NCBI GenBank assembly: GCA_023807065.1
Contig: JAJJLU010000367.1
Coordinates: forward strand, 1 to 64,000
Direction: 5' to 3'
DNA: 64,000 bases
DNA from: Isotricha intestinalis
Taxonomy: Eukaryota; Ciliophora; Litostomatea; Vestibuliferida; Isotrichidae
Shown: in pieces, positions 31,122 to 39,995 of the stretch
Position numbering within the stretch: position 1 is the first letter of the stretch
How the letters are laid out: each line of letters opens with the position of its first letter
The notes under the pieces: model-generated
What the model saw: only the letters and a program-made list of their open reading frames with translations
What the model was told of the DNA's origin: nothing
The model's database searches: none
Made by a program: the position numbers and the translations under genes

Positions 31122-33632
31122 TTAATATCCATTATTTCCATTATTATTATAATAAAATTGATTTCCAATATATTGTCTTTGTCCAGGAATTTGATAATAT
31201 TGTTGAGGTCTTTGAATAAAATTCCTTTGAATATAATTTCCTTGATTAGGATATTGTTGAAGAGTCATTTGATAACCTAGATTAGGGAACATATTTTGTT
31301 GATTATTCATTTGATAATTTTGATTAGGATATATATTTCTTTGATTATTCATTTGATAATTTTGGTTAGAATATATATTTTGTTGGTTATTCATTTGAAA
31401 TCCTTGATTAGGATAAATATCTTTTTGTTGAATATTCATTTGAGGATTCATTTGATAATTTTGATTAGAATAAATATTGCCTTGAATATTCATTTGATAA
31501 CCTTGATTAGGATAAATATTTTTTTGTTGAGTATTCATTTGAGGATTCATTTGAAAATTTTGGTTATAATAAATATTTTGTTGATTATTATTTGTTTGAT
31601 AACCTTGATTAGAATAAATACTTTTTTGTTGATTATTCATTTGAGGATTCATTTGATAATTTTGATTAGAATAAATATTTTGTTGATTATTCATTTGATA
31701 ATTTTGAGAATTTATATTTTGTTGATTATTCATTTGAAATCCTTGATTAATATTAATATTATTATTATTATAATTAGTGTTCATATTAAAATTATAATTA
31801 TTATTTTGTTGATTATTTTGATTTGATGTGATTGGTCCTTGATATAAAGAACAATAACCTTCTTGATTATTATTATTTATCTGTTGATTTTGAATATTCA
31901 TATTTTGAATATTTTGATTTGGAATTTGATTATTATTATTTTTTTCAACATAAAGTTGAGTAGATATAGGATATTCCATATATTGATTATTTTGATTATA
32001 TTTAGCTTCTTTAACATTTTGAATATTTGGATTAATATTTTTTGGAAATGTATTTTGTTGATTTTCATTATTTTGATCATTTTCTATAACTTGAGATATT
32101 TGAAGTGATTGATCAAAAATTGAGAAATTATCATCTGTATTTGGAATTTGTATTATTTTTTCTGATTCTTTTAATATATTTAGTGATTCATGATTTACAT
32201 TATTATTTTCAGCAGGAATACTATTTTTTATTTCTTTTTCATTTATTATTGAATCTATTTTTTCATTTTTTGGTGATTCTATATTATTTAAAAGTTGATT
32301 TTGAAAATTGGAATCATAATTTTCTAGCTTTTGAATATTTACAAATGAATCAGATTGTGGAAATCCATTATTATTTTGGTTTTCATTTGGATTTTGTGAT
32401 ATATTGTTATTTATATTTTGTAGATTTTGAAATGGATTATCTTTATTTTGAATCTCATTTTGAAATGGATTTTTATTTAAATTATCTAAATCATTTGGTT
32501 CAACAGGAGTCTCATTTTTTGGAATATTTGTATATAATTTTTGAGAATTTGGAAATGTATCTATATTTTTTATTTGAGGTATATTTTCAAAGTTTGATTT
32601 TAATTCATTTACATTATTTTTTTCTTTATTTGAAATAATAATATTATTTTGATTTTTTTCTGAAATAGATTGTATATTTAAATTATTATTTTCAATATTA
32701 GGAGAAATAATATTATTTTCAGGGATATTATTATTAATATTTTGTGAATTATATTGACAATTAGTATTTATGTTCTCATTCATTTCCATAACATTTTGAG
32801 TATTATATTCACAATTATTATTAATTTGATTCACATCATTAAGATTAATACTTTGTGAATTATATTCATAATTATTATTATTATTCTGATTCATATCATT
32901 AGGAATAATATTTTGTGAATTATAACCACATTTATCATTATTTTTATGATTTATTTCATTAGGATTAATGCTTTGTGAATTATAATCACATTTATCATTA
33001 TTTTTATGATTCATTTCATTAGGATTAATGCTTTGTGAATTATAACCCCAATTATTATTATTATTCTGATTCATTTCATTAGGATTAACACTTTGGGAAT
33101 TATAACTACAATTATCATTATTATTCTGATTCATATAATTATTGTTTATATTTTGTATATTATTATATTCATTCTGATTTAAATTAATGTTATTACTAAT
33201 TTGTGAATTATACCTATAAACATTATTAATATTCTGAGAATTATATACATTATTTAAATCATAATTCCCAACACTAGTAAAGGAATTATTCCCATTATTC
33301 AAATTACTGCCGATAAAAGAATTATAATTTATATTACAATCATCTTCATTATCAGAATCAGTGTGTCCTTTCCTATTATTAATTGTTATTCCATTATTCC
33401 CAATTCTCATTAAATTTTGATTAGGTTGAACAAGAACTGTTTGAGAAATTAAAGGTTGTGGAATTACAGTTTGACTTGGAACAATTAATGATGGTGGCAT
33501 TATTATTCTTGATACAGGTGAATAATGTCTTATTGGAATATGTCTTGTTGTTATATTTTGTATTGGAATATCTATTATTGCATTTAGAACCTTTCCTAAT
33601 AGTTTATTTCCTCTTTTTTTAGAATTTCTCAT
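31122..33632 (-). CDS. Asn/Gln-rich repeat protein (prion-like)
   Basis: An 836-residue protein with a short ordered N-terminus (MRNSKKRGNKLLGKVLNAII, then RHIPIRHYSPVSRIIMPPSL, about residues 1-75). The rest is Asn/Gln-rich. Two tandem repeat blocks stand out: about seven copies of a unit near YNSQSINPNEMNQNNNN at residues about 160-290, and about fifteen copies of a unit near YQMNNQQNIYPNQ at residues about 620-795. Such domains form prion-like or condensate-forming regions, but function is unknown. Several long frames on the opposite strand are mirror images of the repeats and are not genes. The ordered N-terminus is the part to compare. Confidence 0.7.
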   Translation of the reverse strand: MRNSKKRGNKLLGKVLNAIIDIPIQNITTRHIPIRHYSPVSRIIMPPSLIVPSQTVIPQPLISQTVLVQPNQNLMRIGNNGITINNRKGHTDSDNEDDCNINYNSFIGSNLNNGNNSFTSVGNYDLNNVYNSQNINNVYRYNSQISNNINLNQNEYNNIQNINNNYMNQNNNDNCSYNSQSVNPNEMNQNNNNNWGYNSQSINPNEMNHKNNDKCDYNSQSINPNEINHKNNDKCGYNSQNIIPNDMNQNNNNNYEYNSQSINLNDVNQINNNCEYNTQNVMEMNENINTNCQYNSQNINNNIPENNIISPNIENNNLNIQSISEKNQNNIIISNKEKNNVNELKSNFENIPQIKNIDTFPNSQKLYTNIPKNETPVEPNDLDNLNKNPFQNEIQNKDNPFQNLQNINNNISQNPNENQNNNGFPQSDSFVNIQKLENYDSNFQNQLLNNIESPKNEKIDSIINEKEIKNSIPAENNNVNHESLNILKESEKIIQIPNTDDNFSIFDQSLQISQVIENDQNNENQQNTFPKNINPNIQNVKEAKYNQNNQYMEYPISTQLYVEKNNNNQIPNQNIQNMNIQNQQINNNNQEGYCSLYQGPITSNQNNQQNNNYNFNMNTNYNNNNININQGFQMNNQQNINSQNYQMNNQQNIYSNQNYQMNPQMNNQQKSIYSNQGYQTNNNQQNIYYNQNFQMNPQMNTQQKNIYPNQGYQMNIQGNIYSNQNYQMNPQMNIQQKDIYPNQGFQMNNQQNIYSNQNYQMNNQRNIYPNQNYQMNNQQNMFPNLGYQMTLQQYPNQGNYIQRNFIQRPQQYYQIPGQRQYIGNQFYYNNNGNNGY
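31262..31772 (-). repeat. Coding minisatellite, Q/N unit (YQMNNQQNIYPNQ-like)
   Basis: About fifteen imperfect copies of a 36-48 bp unit, read on the minus strand as (N/G)(Y/F)QMN(N/P)QQ(N/K)(I)(Y)(P/S)NQ. Copies differ by whole-codon insertions such as PQMN and by synonymous changes, so the reading frame is kept. Confidence 0.8.
32762..33152 (-). repeat. Coding repeat, N unit (SQSINPNEMNQNN-like)
   Basis: About seven copies of a 57-60 bp unit in the middle of the Asn-rich protein, each with YNSQ, then (S/N)(I/V)(N/I)(P/L)N(E/D)(M/I/V)N and an Asn run (Q or H-K-N-N). Frame is preserved in all copies. The unit differs from that of the downstream block, so the two arrays arose separately. Confidence 0.75.
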
Positions 33633-33798
33633 TTTTTATGCAAAATTTTTTTTGGGAAGTATAATTAATTTGATTAATAGAATTAAATATTAATTTAACT
33701 ATTATTTATTATTTTTTGAAAGTAATAATAGAGGTAAATTTCTAAAGATTTTTTCCATTTTTTTAATAAAAAGCATTAAATTTAGAAATTAATTGTAT

Positions 33799-34414
33799 TT
33801 AAATTGAATTAGGAGAAATAGTAACTTGTCCATAATTATTATTATATTGAAATTGAATATTATAAGGATTTTGATATACATTATTTTGTTCAGATTTATT
33901 TGCTCAGCAGAATTTCCAAACTAAAACTATAATTACAATAATAACAATAAGAACAGCAATTCAAATATTAATCCAATTAAAGCATCAGTAAGAACTTTTT
34001 TTCCTTCTTCATCTTTTGTCTTTGTTAAATAAATAGTTGATTCAAAAGAAGAATCTTTATTATAAATGTAAATACCTAAATATATATAATCATCTTTTTT
34101 TTTATAATATAATCATCTTCATCTTTCTGTACATCACTTATTTCTTCTTTATATCTCGTAACTGATGTTATGATTATTGAATTAATAAAATAAACTGAAT
34201 ATCTAAATTTTTTCTTTCTTTTTCTTCTGACATAAAATATAAAAATATTTTTTCATTTGTTTAAAATTCACTTAAATCTAAAAAAAAAAGGTGTTCTATC
34301 CATTGAGGGATTTTCTATTTTTGATATTTCATATTTTTTGAATATTACTTGATATTTTTATTCAATCTTTGAAATAAAGAAAAAAATCAGAATTATATTT
34401 AGACTACTAAACAT
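33799..34414 (-). pseudogene. Decayed type I membrane protein gene
   Basis: The minus strand reads a signal peptide (MFSSLNIILIFFFISKIE) from an ATG at 34414, an ectodomain of about 120 residues, a membrane helix (IAVLIVIIVIIVLVWKFC) and a cytosolic tail ending GQVTISPNSI with TAA at 33799. The pieces lie in different frames: TAA directly after the signal peptide, shifts in or near homopolymer runs, another TAA, and a TGA just behind the membrane helix. At least five lesions in about 600 nt make a dead gene far more likely than introns or recoding. I do not recognise the family. Confidence 0.65.
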
Positions 34415-34800
34415 TATTTTTATTTTGTTTTTATATTGAGGAATAGGAAAAATAAAGGTAGCTTATAGATTATTATTAAGAAAGAAGAATAAAAAACACA
34501 CTCCAAAATATTTTATAAATATAATATGAAGGAAATATAAATTAGGAACATATTCTTATTATTTCTCATTTTTTGAAGAATTATAATTAAAATGAAAAAA
34601 AAATTAATAAGAATGTAAGGTATAAGAGAAGAGAAAAATAAAAAAAAAGAGATATTTAAAATCCAAAATAAAAAAAATAATTATATAATAATAAATAATT
34701 AAAATTTCCCAAAATCAAAAATCAATTTCTAATTTAAATTTTTTTTCCAAAATAGATTAAAAATAAAAAATAACAAAATAAAAAAAATAATTATTTAAAA

Positions 34801-36363
34801 ATGGGAATGCATTTATGTGATTGTTCAAAGAGTGAAAATGAAGAAGAAGAAGATGAATTAAAAGAAACTGAAACTTCAATAACAAATAATAATAATATAC
34901 CATTAAACAAAATAAATTCTCAAAAATCTTTTTTAGAAACATTTAAAATAGATAAAAAAATATTAATAGGAAAAGCAAAAGGAGATATAAGAGAAAAATA
35001 TAAAATAGGAAGAAAATTAGGAGAAGGTTCTTTTGGTGAAGTATATCTTTCAACAGATAAAAAAACAAAAAAAAAAGTTGCAGTTAAAGTTCTTCCAAAA
35101 ACGAAATCACATAATGAAAATATGAATTCAGAAATATTAAATGAAATAGAAATATTAAAAACTTTGGAACATCAAAATATAGTTAAAATATATGAATTTT
35201 ATGAAGGAAAAAGTAATTTTTATATAATCACAGAATTTTGTAATGAAGGAAATTTAAAAAGAAAAATATTACAAAATACTTTTCTTTCAGAAATTGAATT
35301 AGCATCAATAATGTTTCAATTATTTAGTGCAATATCATATTGTAATACAAAAAATATAATGCATAGAGATTTAAAATTAGAAAATATAATGTTGAATGAT
35401 AAAACTTTATATAATCTTCCCTTTATAAAAATTATTGATTTTGGAACTGCAAAAATATATGAAAATGAATATGAAAATTTAATTATTGGAACTTTATTTT
35501 ATATGGCTCCTGAAGTTTTAAATAAACAATATAATGAAAAATGTGATATGTGGTCTTTAGGAGTAGTATTATATTATTTATTTACTAAAAAATTTCCTTT
35601 CCAAGGTCAAACAAAACCTAAATTAATTAATGCTATTGAAAATTGTAATTATAATTTAAATTTAGGTCCTTTAAAAAATGCTTCAAATGAATTAAAAGAT
35701 TTAATTCAACAATTATTTAAAAAAAATGTTAATGAAAGAATTTCAGTTAATGAAGCATTAAATCATCCTTGGTTTATTAATTTAAAAATAAAAGAAAAAT
35801 TATCAGAATTAACAACAAATCAAATAATAGAATGTTTAAATAATATAAAAAAATATAATCCAGATAAAGTCATTCAACAAGCTTCAATAGCTTTTTTAAT
35901 TCATAATTTTCCTCATATTGAAGGAATTAAAATAGCAAATTTATTATATTTAAAAATAGATTACAACAATAATGGAGTAATAGAAAAAAATGAATTTATA
36001 AAAGAATTAACCAATTTATTTGAAGAACAAAATGAAAAAATAGATAATAATCATATTTTGAATTTATTTGAAAAAATTGATGCTGATTGTTCTGGTTATA
36101 TTGAACATGAAGAATTTATTAGAGCTGCTGCAAATAAAAATGATTTATTAAATGAATCTATTTTAAAAAATTGTTTTGATTATTTTGACAAAAATAAAAA
36201 TGGAGAAATTTCTGTTGATGAAATTAAAAATACTTTTAAAAATTATAAAAATCAATTGAACGATGATGAATTCATTTCTGTTATTAAAGAATGTGATTTA
36301 GATCAAAATGGTGTTATAGATTTTCGTGAATTTAAAATTGTTCTTGAAAAAATTTTAATTTAA
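34801..36363 (+). CDS. Calcium-dependent protein kinase (CDPK)
   Basis: A 520-residue kinase. The start MGMHLCDCSKSE has Gly2 and nearby Cys residues, a plausible myristoylation/palmitoylation signal. The kinase domain is at about 65-325: GEGSFGEVY (about 73), VAVKVL, HRDLKLENIM (about 188), DFGTAK (about 213), APE, WSLGVVLYY. An autoinhibitory/junction helix follows, then four EF-hands: DYNNNGVIEKNE (about 387), DADCSGYIEHEE (427), DKNKNGEISVDE (463), DLDQNGVIDFRE (499). All four loops keep acidic residues at positions 1 and 12. CDPKs translate calcium signals in ciliates, apicomplexans and plants. Confidence 0.95.
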   Translation: MGMHLCDCSKSENEEEEDELKETETSITNNNNIPLNKINSQKSFLETFKIDKKILIGKAKGDIREKYKIGRKLGEGSFGEVYLSTDKKTKKKVAVKVLPKTKSHNENMNSEILNEIEILKTLEHQNIVKIYEFYEGKSNFYIITEFCNEGNLKRKILQNTFLSEIELASIMFQLFSAISYCNTKNIMHRDLKLENIMLNDKTLYNLPFIKIIDFGTAKIYENEYENLIIGTLFYMAPEVLNKQYNEKCDMWSLGVVLYYLFTKKFPFQGQTKPKLINAIENCNYNLNLGPLKNASNELKDLIQQLFKKNVNERISVNEALNHPWFINLKIKEKLSELTTNQIIECLNNIKKYNPDKVIQQASIAFLIHNFPHIEGIKIANLLYLKIDYNNNGVIEKNEFIKELTNLFEEQNEKIDNNHILNLFEKIDADCSGYIEHEEFIRAAANKNDLLNESILKNCFDYFDKNKNGEISVDEIKNTFKNYKNQLNDDEFISVIKECDLDQNGVIDFREFKIVLEKILI

Positions 36364-36457
36364 TGATAGTTCTTGTTCATAAAATAAATATATTTTAGTT
36401 TTTTTTTAATTGCTATATTAATGTAATATTATTTAAAAATTCTTTTATAATTTAATT

Positions 36458-36847
36458 ATGTTTAAAAATGATAAATTAATTCAAAAACTTCATCTTGAAA
36501 TTTTGCATTTAAATCCAAATTATTTTGAAGAAAATAATTTAAAAGAAAAAGATAATAAATATGATTGTGATAACAATAAAAAATCTTTTTATTCATATAA
36601 ATCTAGTATAAATACAAATGATGTAATGTTAACTGATAATGTGGAATCTTCTAAAAGATTTATGTTATCTCCTTTTCATAAAAGAAAAAAAATTAAATGG
36701 ATTGATAAACAAAATAATAATAAATCTTTGGTTACTATTATTCAAATTGAATCTTTTAAACAATATAATTTAGAAAATTCATATAAAGGAAACATAGAAG
36801 AAGTTTTTAATAGAAAAAAATGTTGTTATAAATGTTATATTTTTTAA
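36458..36847 (+). CDS. Small CaaX protein with a KIKWIDK...ESFKQYN motif
   Basis: A 129-residue protein. The C-terminus CCYKCYIF combines a CaaX-type end (CYIF, Phe favouring geranylgeranylation) with nearby cysteines for palmitoylation, so membrane attachment is likely. Residues about 74-110 (KIKWIDKQNNNKSLVTIIQI, then ESFKQYN) follow a pattern I associate with a family of small ciliate proteins: W-x-D, then a short Val/Ile strand, then ES(F/Y)K(Q/K)(Y/F)N. Its biochemical role is unknown. It lies about 95 bp downstream of the CDPK on the same strand. Confidence 0.6.
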   Translation: MFKNDKLIQKLHLEILHLNPNYFEENNLKEKDNKYDCDNNKKSFYSYKSSINTNDVMLTDNVESSKRFMLSPFHKRKKIKWIDKQNNNKSLVTIIQIESFKQYNLENSYKGNIEEVFNRKKCCYKCYIF

Positions 36848-36944
36848 AATTATTATTATTTTCAATTAAATTTTTATTTATTTTATTTTATAAATTCACT
36901 TTTAATATTTAATTAAAAAAAAATTAATTTTTATGATAATTAAA

Positions 36945-38399
36945 TTATAAATCTTCATTTTTATTTAAATTATCAAAATTATCATTTAAAAATTTAATAA
37001 TATTATTAACATTAGTGTAATTACCTTTATATTCTTTAATTTCATTATTTTTATTTTTTAAATATAATCTTAAATAAGGATAATAATCAGGAATTTCATC
37101 AGGAGGAACTTCATTTGAATACATATTAATTTTTCCTATTTTTAAATTATATTTTTCTTTTTCTTTTTTATATTTTTTATTTAATTCTTCATATTGTTTT
37201 AAAAGAGTTTCACTTGTTTCATAATAAGGAAGATAAAACAAAACAAAATAATTAAAATTACTTTTTAATACTTCATCCTCAAAATTATTTCCTACTAATT
37301 CAAAAATATCATATTTATTTTTAGGAATAATAACATTATCACTTTTTAAAATAAATTTTAATTTCCCATTTTCAAAATCATCAATAAATTTTAAAATATT
37401 TTTTTCATTAATTGTTTTATTAAATCTATAAAAAGTTTTATTATTTTTTCTAGGATCATAAAGTCTAATTGAAGGAGTTTCATTATCTTTTACATTAGAT
37501 AATGATTTTTTATTTTGAATTTTAAAAGAATAAACATCAGAAATATAAATTCTAATTCTTTTATATAATTTTTGAGCCAATTCATAAAAAAGATTTTCAT
37601 ATTTAATACTTTCATCATTATTTTCTTTTCTAAATAATATTAAAGAAGGTTCTTTTTTTTCAAATAAAAATTTAGAAGTTCTTTTATTAAAAATTAATAA
37701 TTTATCAAAACTATAGTTTTCAATAAATTTAACTATATTATCTTCAGTTAATTTACCATTTAATTCATATTTTTCTTTTCCTTTATCTTTATATAATATT
37801 AAACTCCCATTTTTAAATCCATAATAATTAAATATTTTTTTATCAGAACAAAAAGCATAAAAAATTTCATCATCTTCTTCAATCAATTTATCTAAATAAG
37901 AAATAATTTCATTAGAATCACCAAAATAAATTAGAGAAATTTTATGATTATCTCTTAAATTAGAAATATCATAAATAGAAGTTATATTTCTAACTGAAGA
38001 ATATATTTTTTTCTTCATCCATTTAATTATTTTTTCTTCTTCTCTTTCTTCAATATAATCATATGCTTTTCCTTTATGAAAAAATTTTATTGTTGGGAAT
38101 GAATTTATTTTATATTGTTCTTTCATTAAATTATTTTTTGACATTTCAATTTTTGCTAAATTTATTCTTGGTTTTTCATCATATAATTTCTTTGATATTT
38201 TTGTGTATGTTGGCTCAAATTTTTTACAATGACCACACCATGAAGCATAAAATAATACTAATATATTTTCTATTTTATTTATTGTTTTATTAAAATTATT
38301 ATCGTTTAATATTATTACTGTATCTTCTCTTTCAAATAATTTTTTTTTCTTTGAAAATACTAAAATGAATGATATTAATATTATCCAATTAATCTTCAT
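36945..38399 (-). CDS. Protein disulfide isomerase with one active and one degenerate thioredoxin domain
   Basis: A 484-residue ER protein: signal peptide (1-16), first thioredoxin domain with WCGHC (Cys55, Cys58) and the cis-Pro segment NSFPTIKFF, two middle thioredoxin-fold domains without cysteines, and a C-terminal thioredoxin domain in which the CxxC position reads YLPYYETSE. It ends NKNEDL, a plausible KDEL-type retrieval signal. The a-b-b'-a' order is that of PDI, so this would be a PDI that keeps one redox site. It could still isomerise or act as a chaperone. It lies about 120 bp from the divergent pepsin-fold gene. Confidence 0.85.
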   Translation of the reverse strand: MKINWIILISFILVFSKKKKLFEREDTVIILNDNNFNKTINKIENILVLFYASWCGHCKKFEPTYTKISKKLYDEKPRINLAKIEMSKNNLMKEQYKINSFPTIKFFHKGKAYDYIEEREEEKIIKWMKKKIYSSVRNITSIYDISNLRDNHKISLIYFGDSNEIISYLDKLIEEDDEIFYAFCSDKKIFNYYGFKNGSLILYKDKGKEKYELNGKLTEDNIVKFIENYSFDKLLIFNKRTSKFLFEKKEPSLILFRKENNDESIKYENLFYELAQKLYKRIRIYISDVYSFKIQNKKSLSNVKDNETPSIRLYDPRKNNKTFYRFNKTINEKNILKFIDDFENGKLKFILKSDNVIIPKNKYDIFELVGNNFEDEVLKSNFNYFVLFYLPYYETSETLLKQYEELNKKYKKEKEKYNLKIGKINMYSNEVPPDEIPDYYPYLRLYLKNKNNEIKEYKGNYTNVNNIIKFLNDNFDNLNKNEDL

Positions 38400-38519
38400 T
38401 TATTTTATTAATTAATTGTATCAGATTAAAAATATTAAATTTATTTTGCATCTTAATCTTAGAAAAAATTTATTCTGATAAAAATATAATAATAATATAT
38501 ATTAAGGAATATTATTTCA

Positions 38520-39794
38520 ATGGAGTATAAAACTTTTATCTATTATATCTTTCTTCTTCAAATAATAAAAACAATTCATTCTTTAAGAATCCCCTTTCAA
38601 AATAATATAAATACCTCAACAATAACTGAAGAAAATTTCATAAATGAATTATCAGATGTAAATATAACAACAAATTTTTTATTGGGGACTCCTTATCAAA
38701 ATATTTCTTTTTATATAAAATTACAAAAATATAATTTAATAGTATTATCATATAAAGCATTAAATGCAAAATATATAAATAATTTTAATCAAGATAATTC
38801 GTCTTCTTTTAAATCTGATGATAGAATAGCAATCAATTATGGTTTATTAGATACTGAATTTTGTAGAAGATCAAAAGATATTTTTAATATTGATTCAGAT
38901 TTTTTTTTTCATTTTAATTTTTTATTAGCTTATGATAATTATAATAATCAAAGTGGAATTTTAGGTTTAAAATTTAGAGATTCTTATCAAAATTATAGTT
39001 TTTTATATCAATTAAATAAAAATAAAATTATTCATTCTAATATTTTCTATTTCAAATTTTCAAGATATAATTTCAATGATGGTGAAATTATTTTTGGTTC
39101 TTTACCTCATGAAAATGAACATTTAAAATATGATTTAAAATATTTTTATACTACTAATCTTAAACCTTCAAAATCTTATCAACAAGATTATAATATTATC
39201 ATTGATAAAATTTTTATAGGTAATACAAATATTGAACAAAATCAAATTTTTACTTTTAATTTTGAAAATTATTTTTTAAAAGTTCCATTTAATTATTTGA
39301 AAATTTTTCAAGAAGAATATTTAAAAGATTTAATAGAAAAAGAAAAATGTAAAAAGAAATTATATTATATAAATAGGAATTCTTATTATATATGTGATAA
39401 TGATATTAATATTAACAAATTGAAAAAAATAAAATTTTATTCTCATGATTTAGATTTTACATTTATACTCAATCCAGAAGATTTATTTATAAAAGGAAAA
39501 GAAAAATTATTTTTATTAATAACATTTTCAGAAAGTTTATCAAAAGAATGGTCTTTTGGATATAATTTTTTAAAAAAATATACAATTGTTTTTGATCAAG
39601 ATAGAAAAGTAATTGGATTTTATAAAATAATACAAAATAATACTTCCAATATTTATTCATTATTATGGGTTATTACTATAATTTTTGGACTTATTATAAT
39701 TGGATTAGTTAATTTTATTTATGTTTTAAAAAAGAATAAAAAGAATAAAGCATTAGAATTAGAAGAACATTTTGCATATGCATCCTCAATATAA
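38520..39794 (+). CDS. Membrane-anchored pepsin-fold protein lacking catalytic Asp residues
   Basis: A 424-residue protein with signal peptide (about 1-21), pepsin-like (family A1) beta domains and one C-terminal membrane helix (about 376-398) with a short basic/acidic tail. Family landmarks: NFLLGTPYQNISFYIKL at the N-terminal barrel, QSGILGLKF, DGEIIFGSLP, and KEWSFGYNFLKKYTIVFDQD with VIGFY near the end. The DTG site is replaced by a KLQKYN segment and the second D(S/T)G by NFENYF, so proteolysis is not expected. It is the intact relative of the broken copy at 55546 and of the 57075 gene. Confidence 0.8.
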   Translation: MEYKTFIYYIFLLQIIKTIHSLRIPFQNNINTSTITEENFINELSDVNITTNFLLGTPYQNISFYIKLQKYNLIVLSYKALNAKYINNFNQDNSSSFKSDDRIAINYGLLDTEFCRRSKDIFNIDSDFFFHFNFLLAYDNYNNQSGILGLKFRDSYQNYSFLYQLNKNKIIHSNIFYFKFSRYNFNDGEIIFGSLPHENEHLKYDLKYFYTTNLKPSKSYQQDYNIIIDKIFIGNTNIEQNQIFTFNFENYFLKVPFNYLKIFQEEYLKDLIEKEKCKKKLYYINRNSYYICDNDININKLKKIKFYSHDLDFTFILNPEDLFIKGKEKLFLLITFSESLSKEWSFGYNFLKKYTIVFDQDRKVIGFYKIIQNNTSNIYSLLWVITIIFGLIIIGLVNFIYVLKKNKKNKALELEEHFAYASSI

Positions 39795-39995
39795 ATGATT
39801 AATGTAAAAGATGTTTAATCATTTTTAATACTTTTATTCTCAAACATATTAAAAAACATAAGATTAATTATTTTTAAAATTTAATTCTTTTACATTAAAT
39901 AAAACAAAATCCCCTATAAATATAATTAAATTTTTAAAACCTTCCTTTTTATATTGTTTTTATTTTAATAAATATAGAAATTTAACAATAAAAAA

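Noticed and set aside
31296..31826. 176-codon plus-strand frame of Ile/Leu repeats
   Set aside because: It is the complement of the Asn/Gln minisatellite of the minus-strand gene; composition is pure low-complexity and it lacks any domain.
33901..33960. TGA read as Trp behind the membrane helix of the 33799-34414 locus
   Set aside because: The locus has other stops and frame changes, so its TGA is not evidence for recoding.
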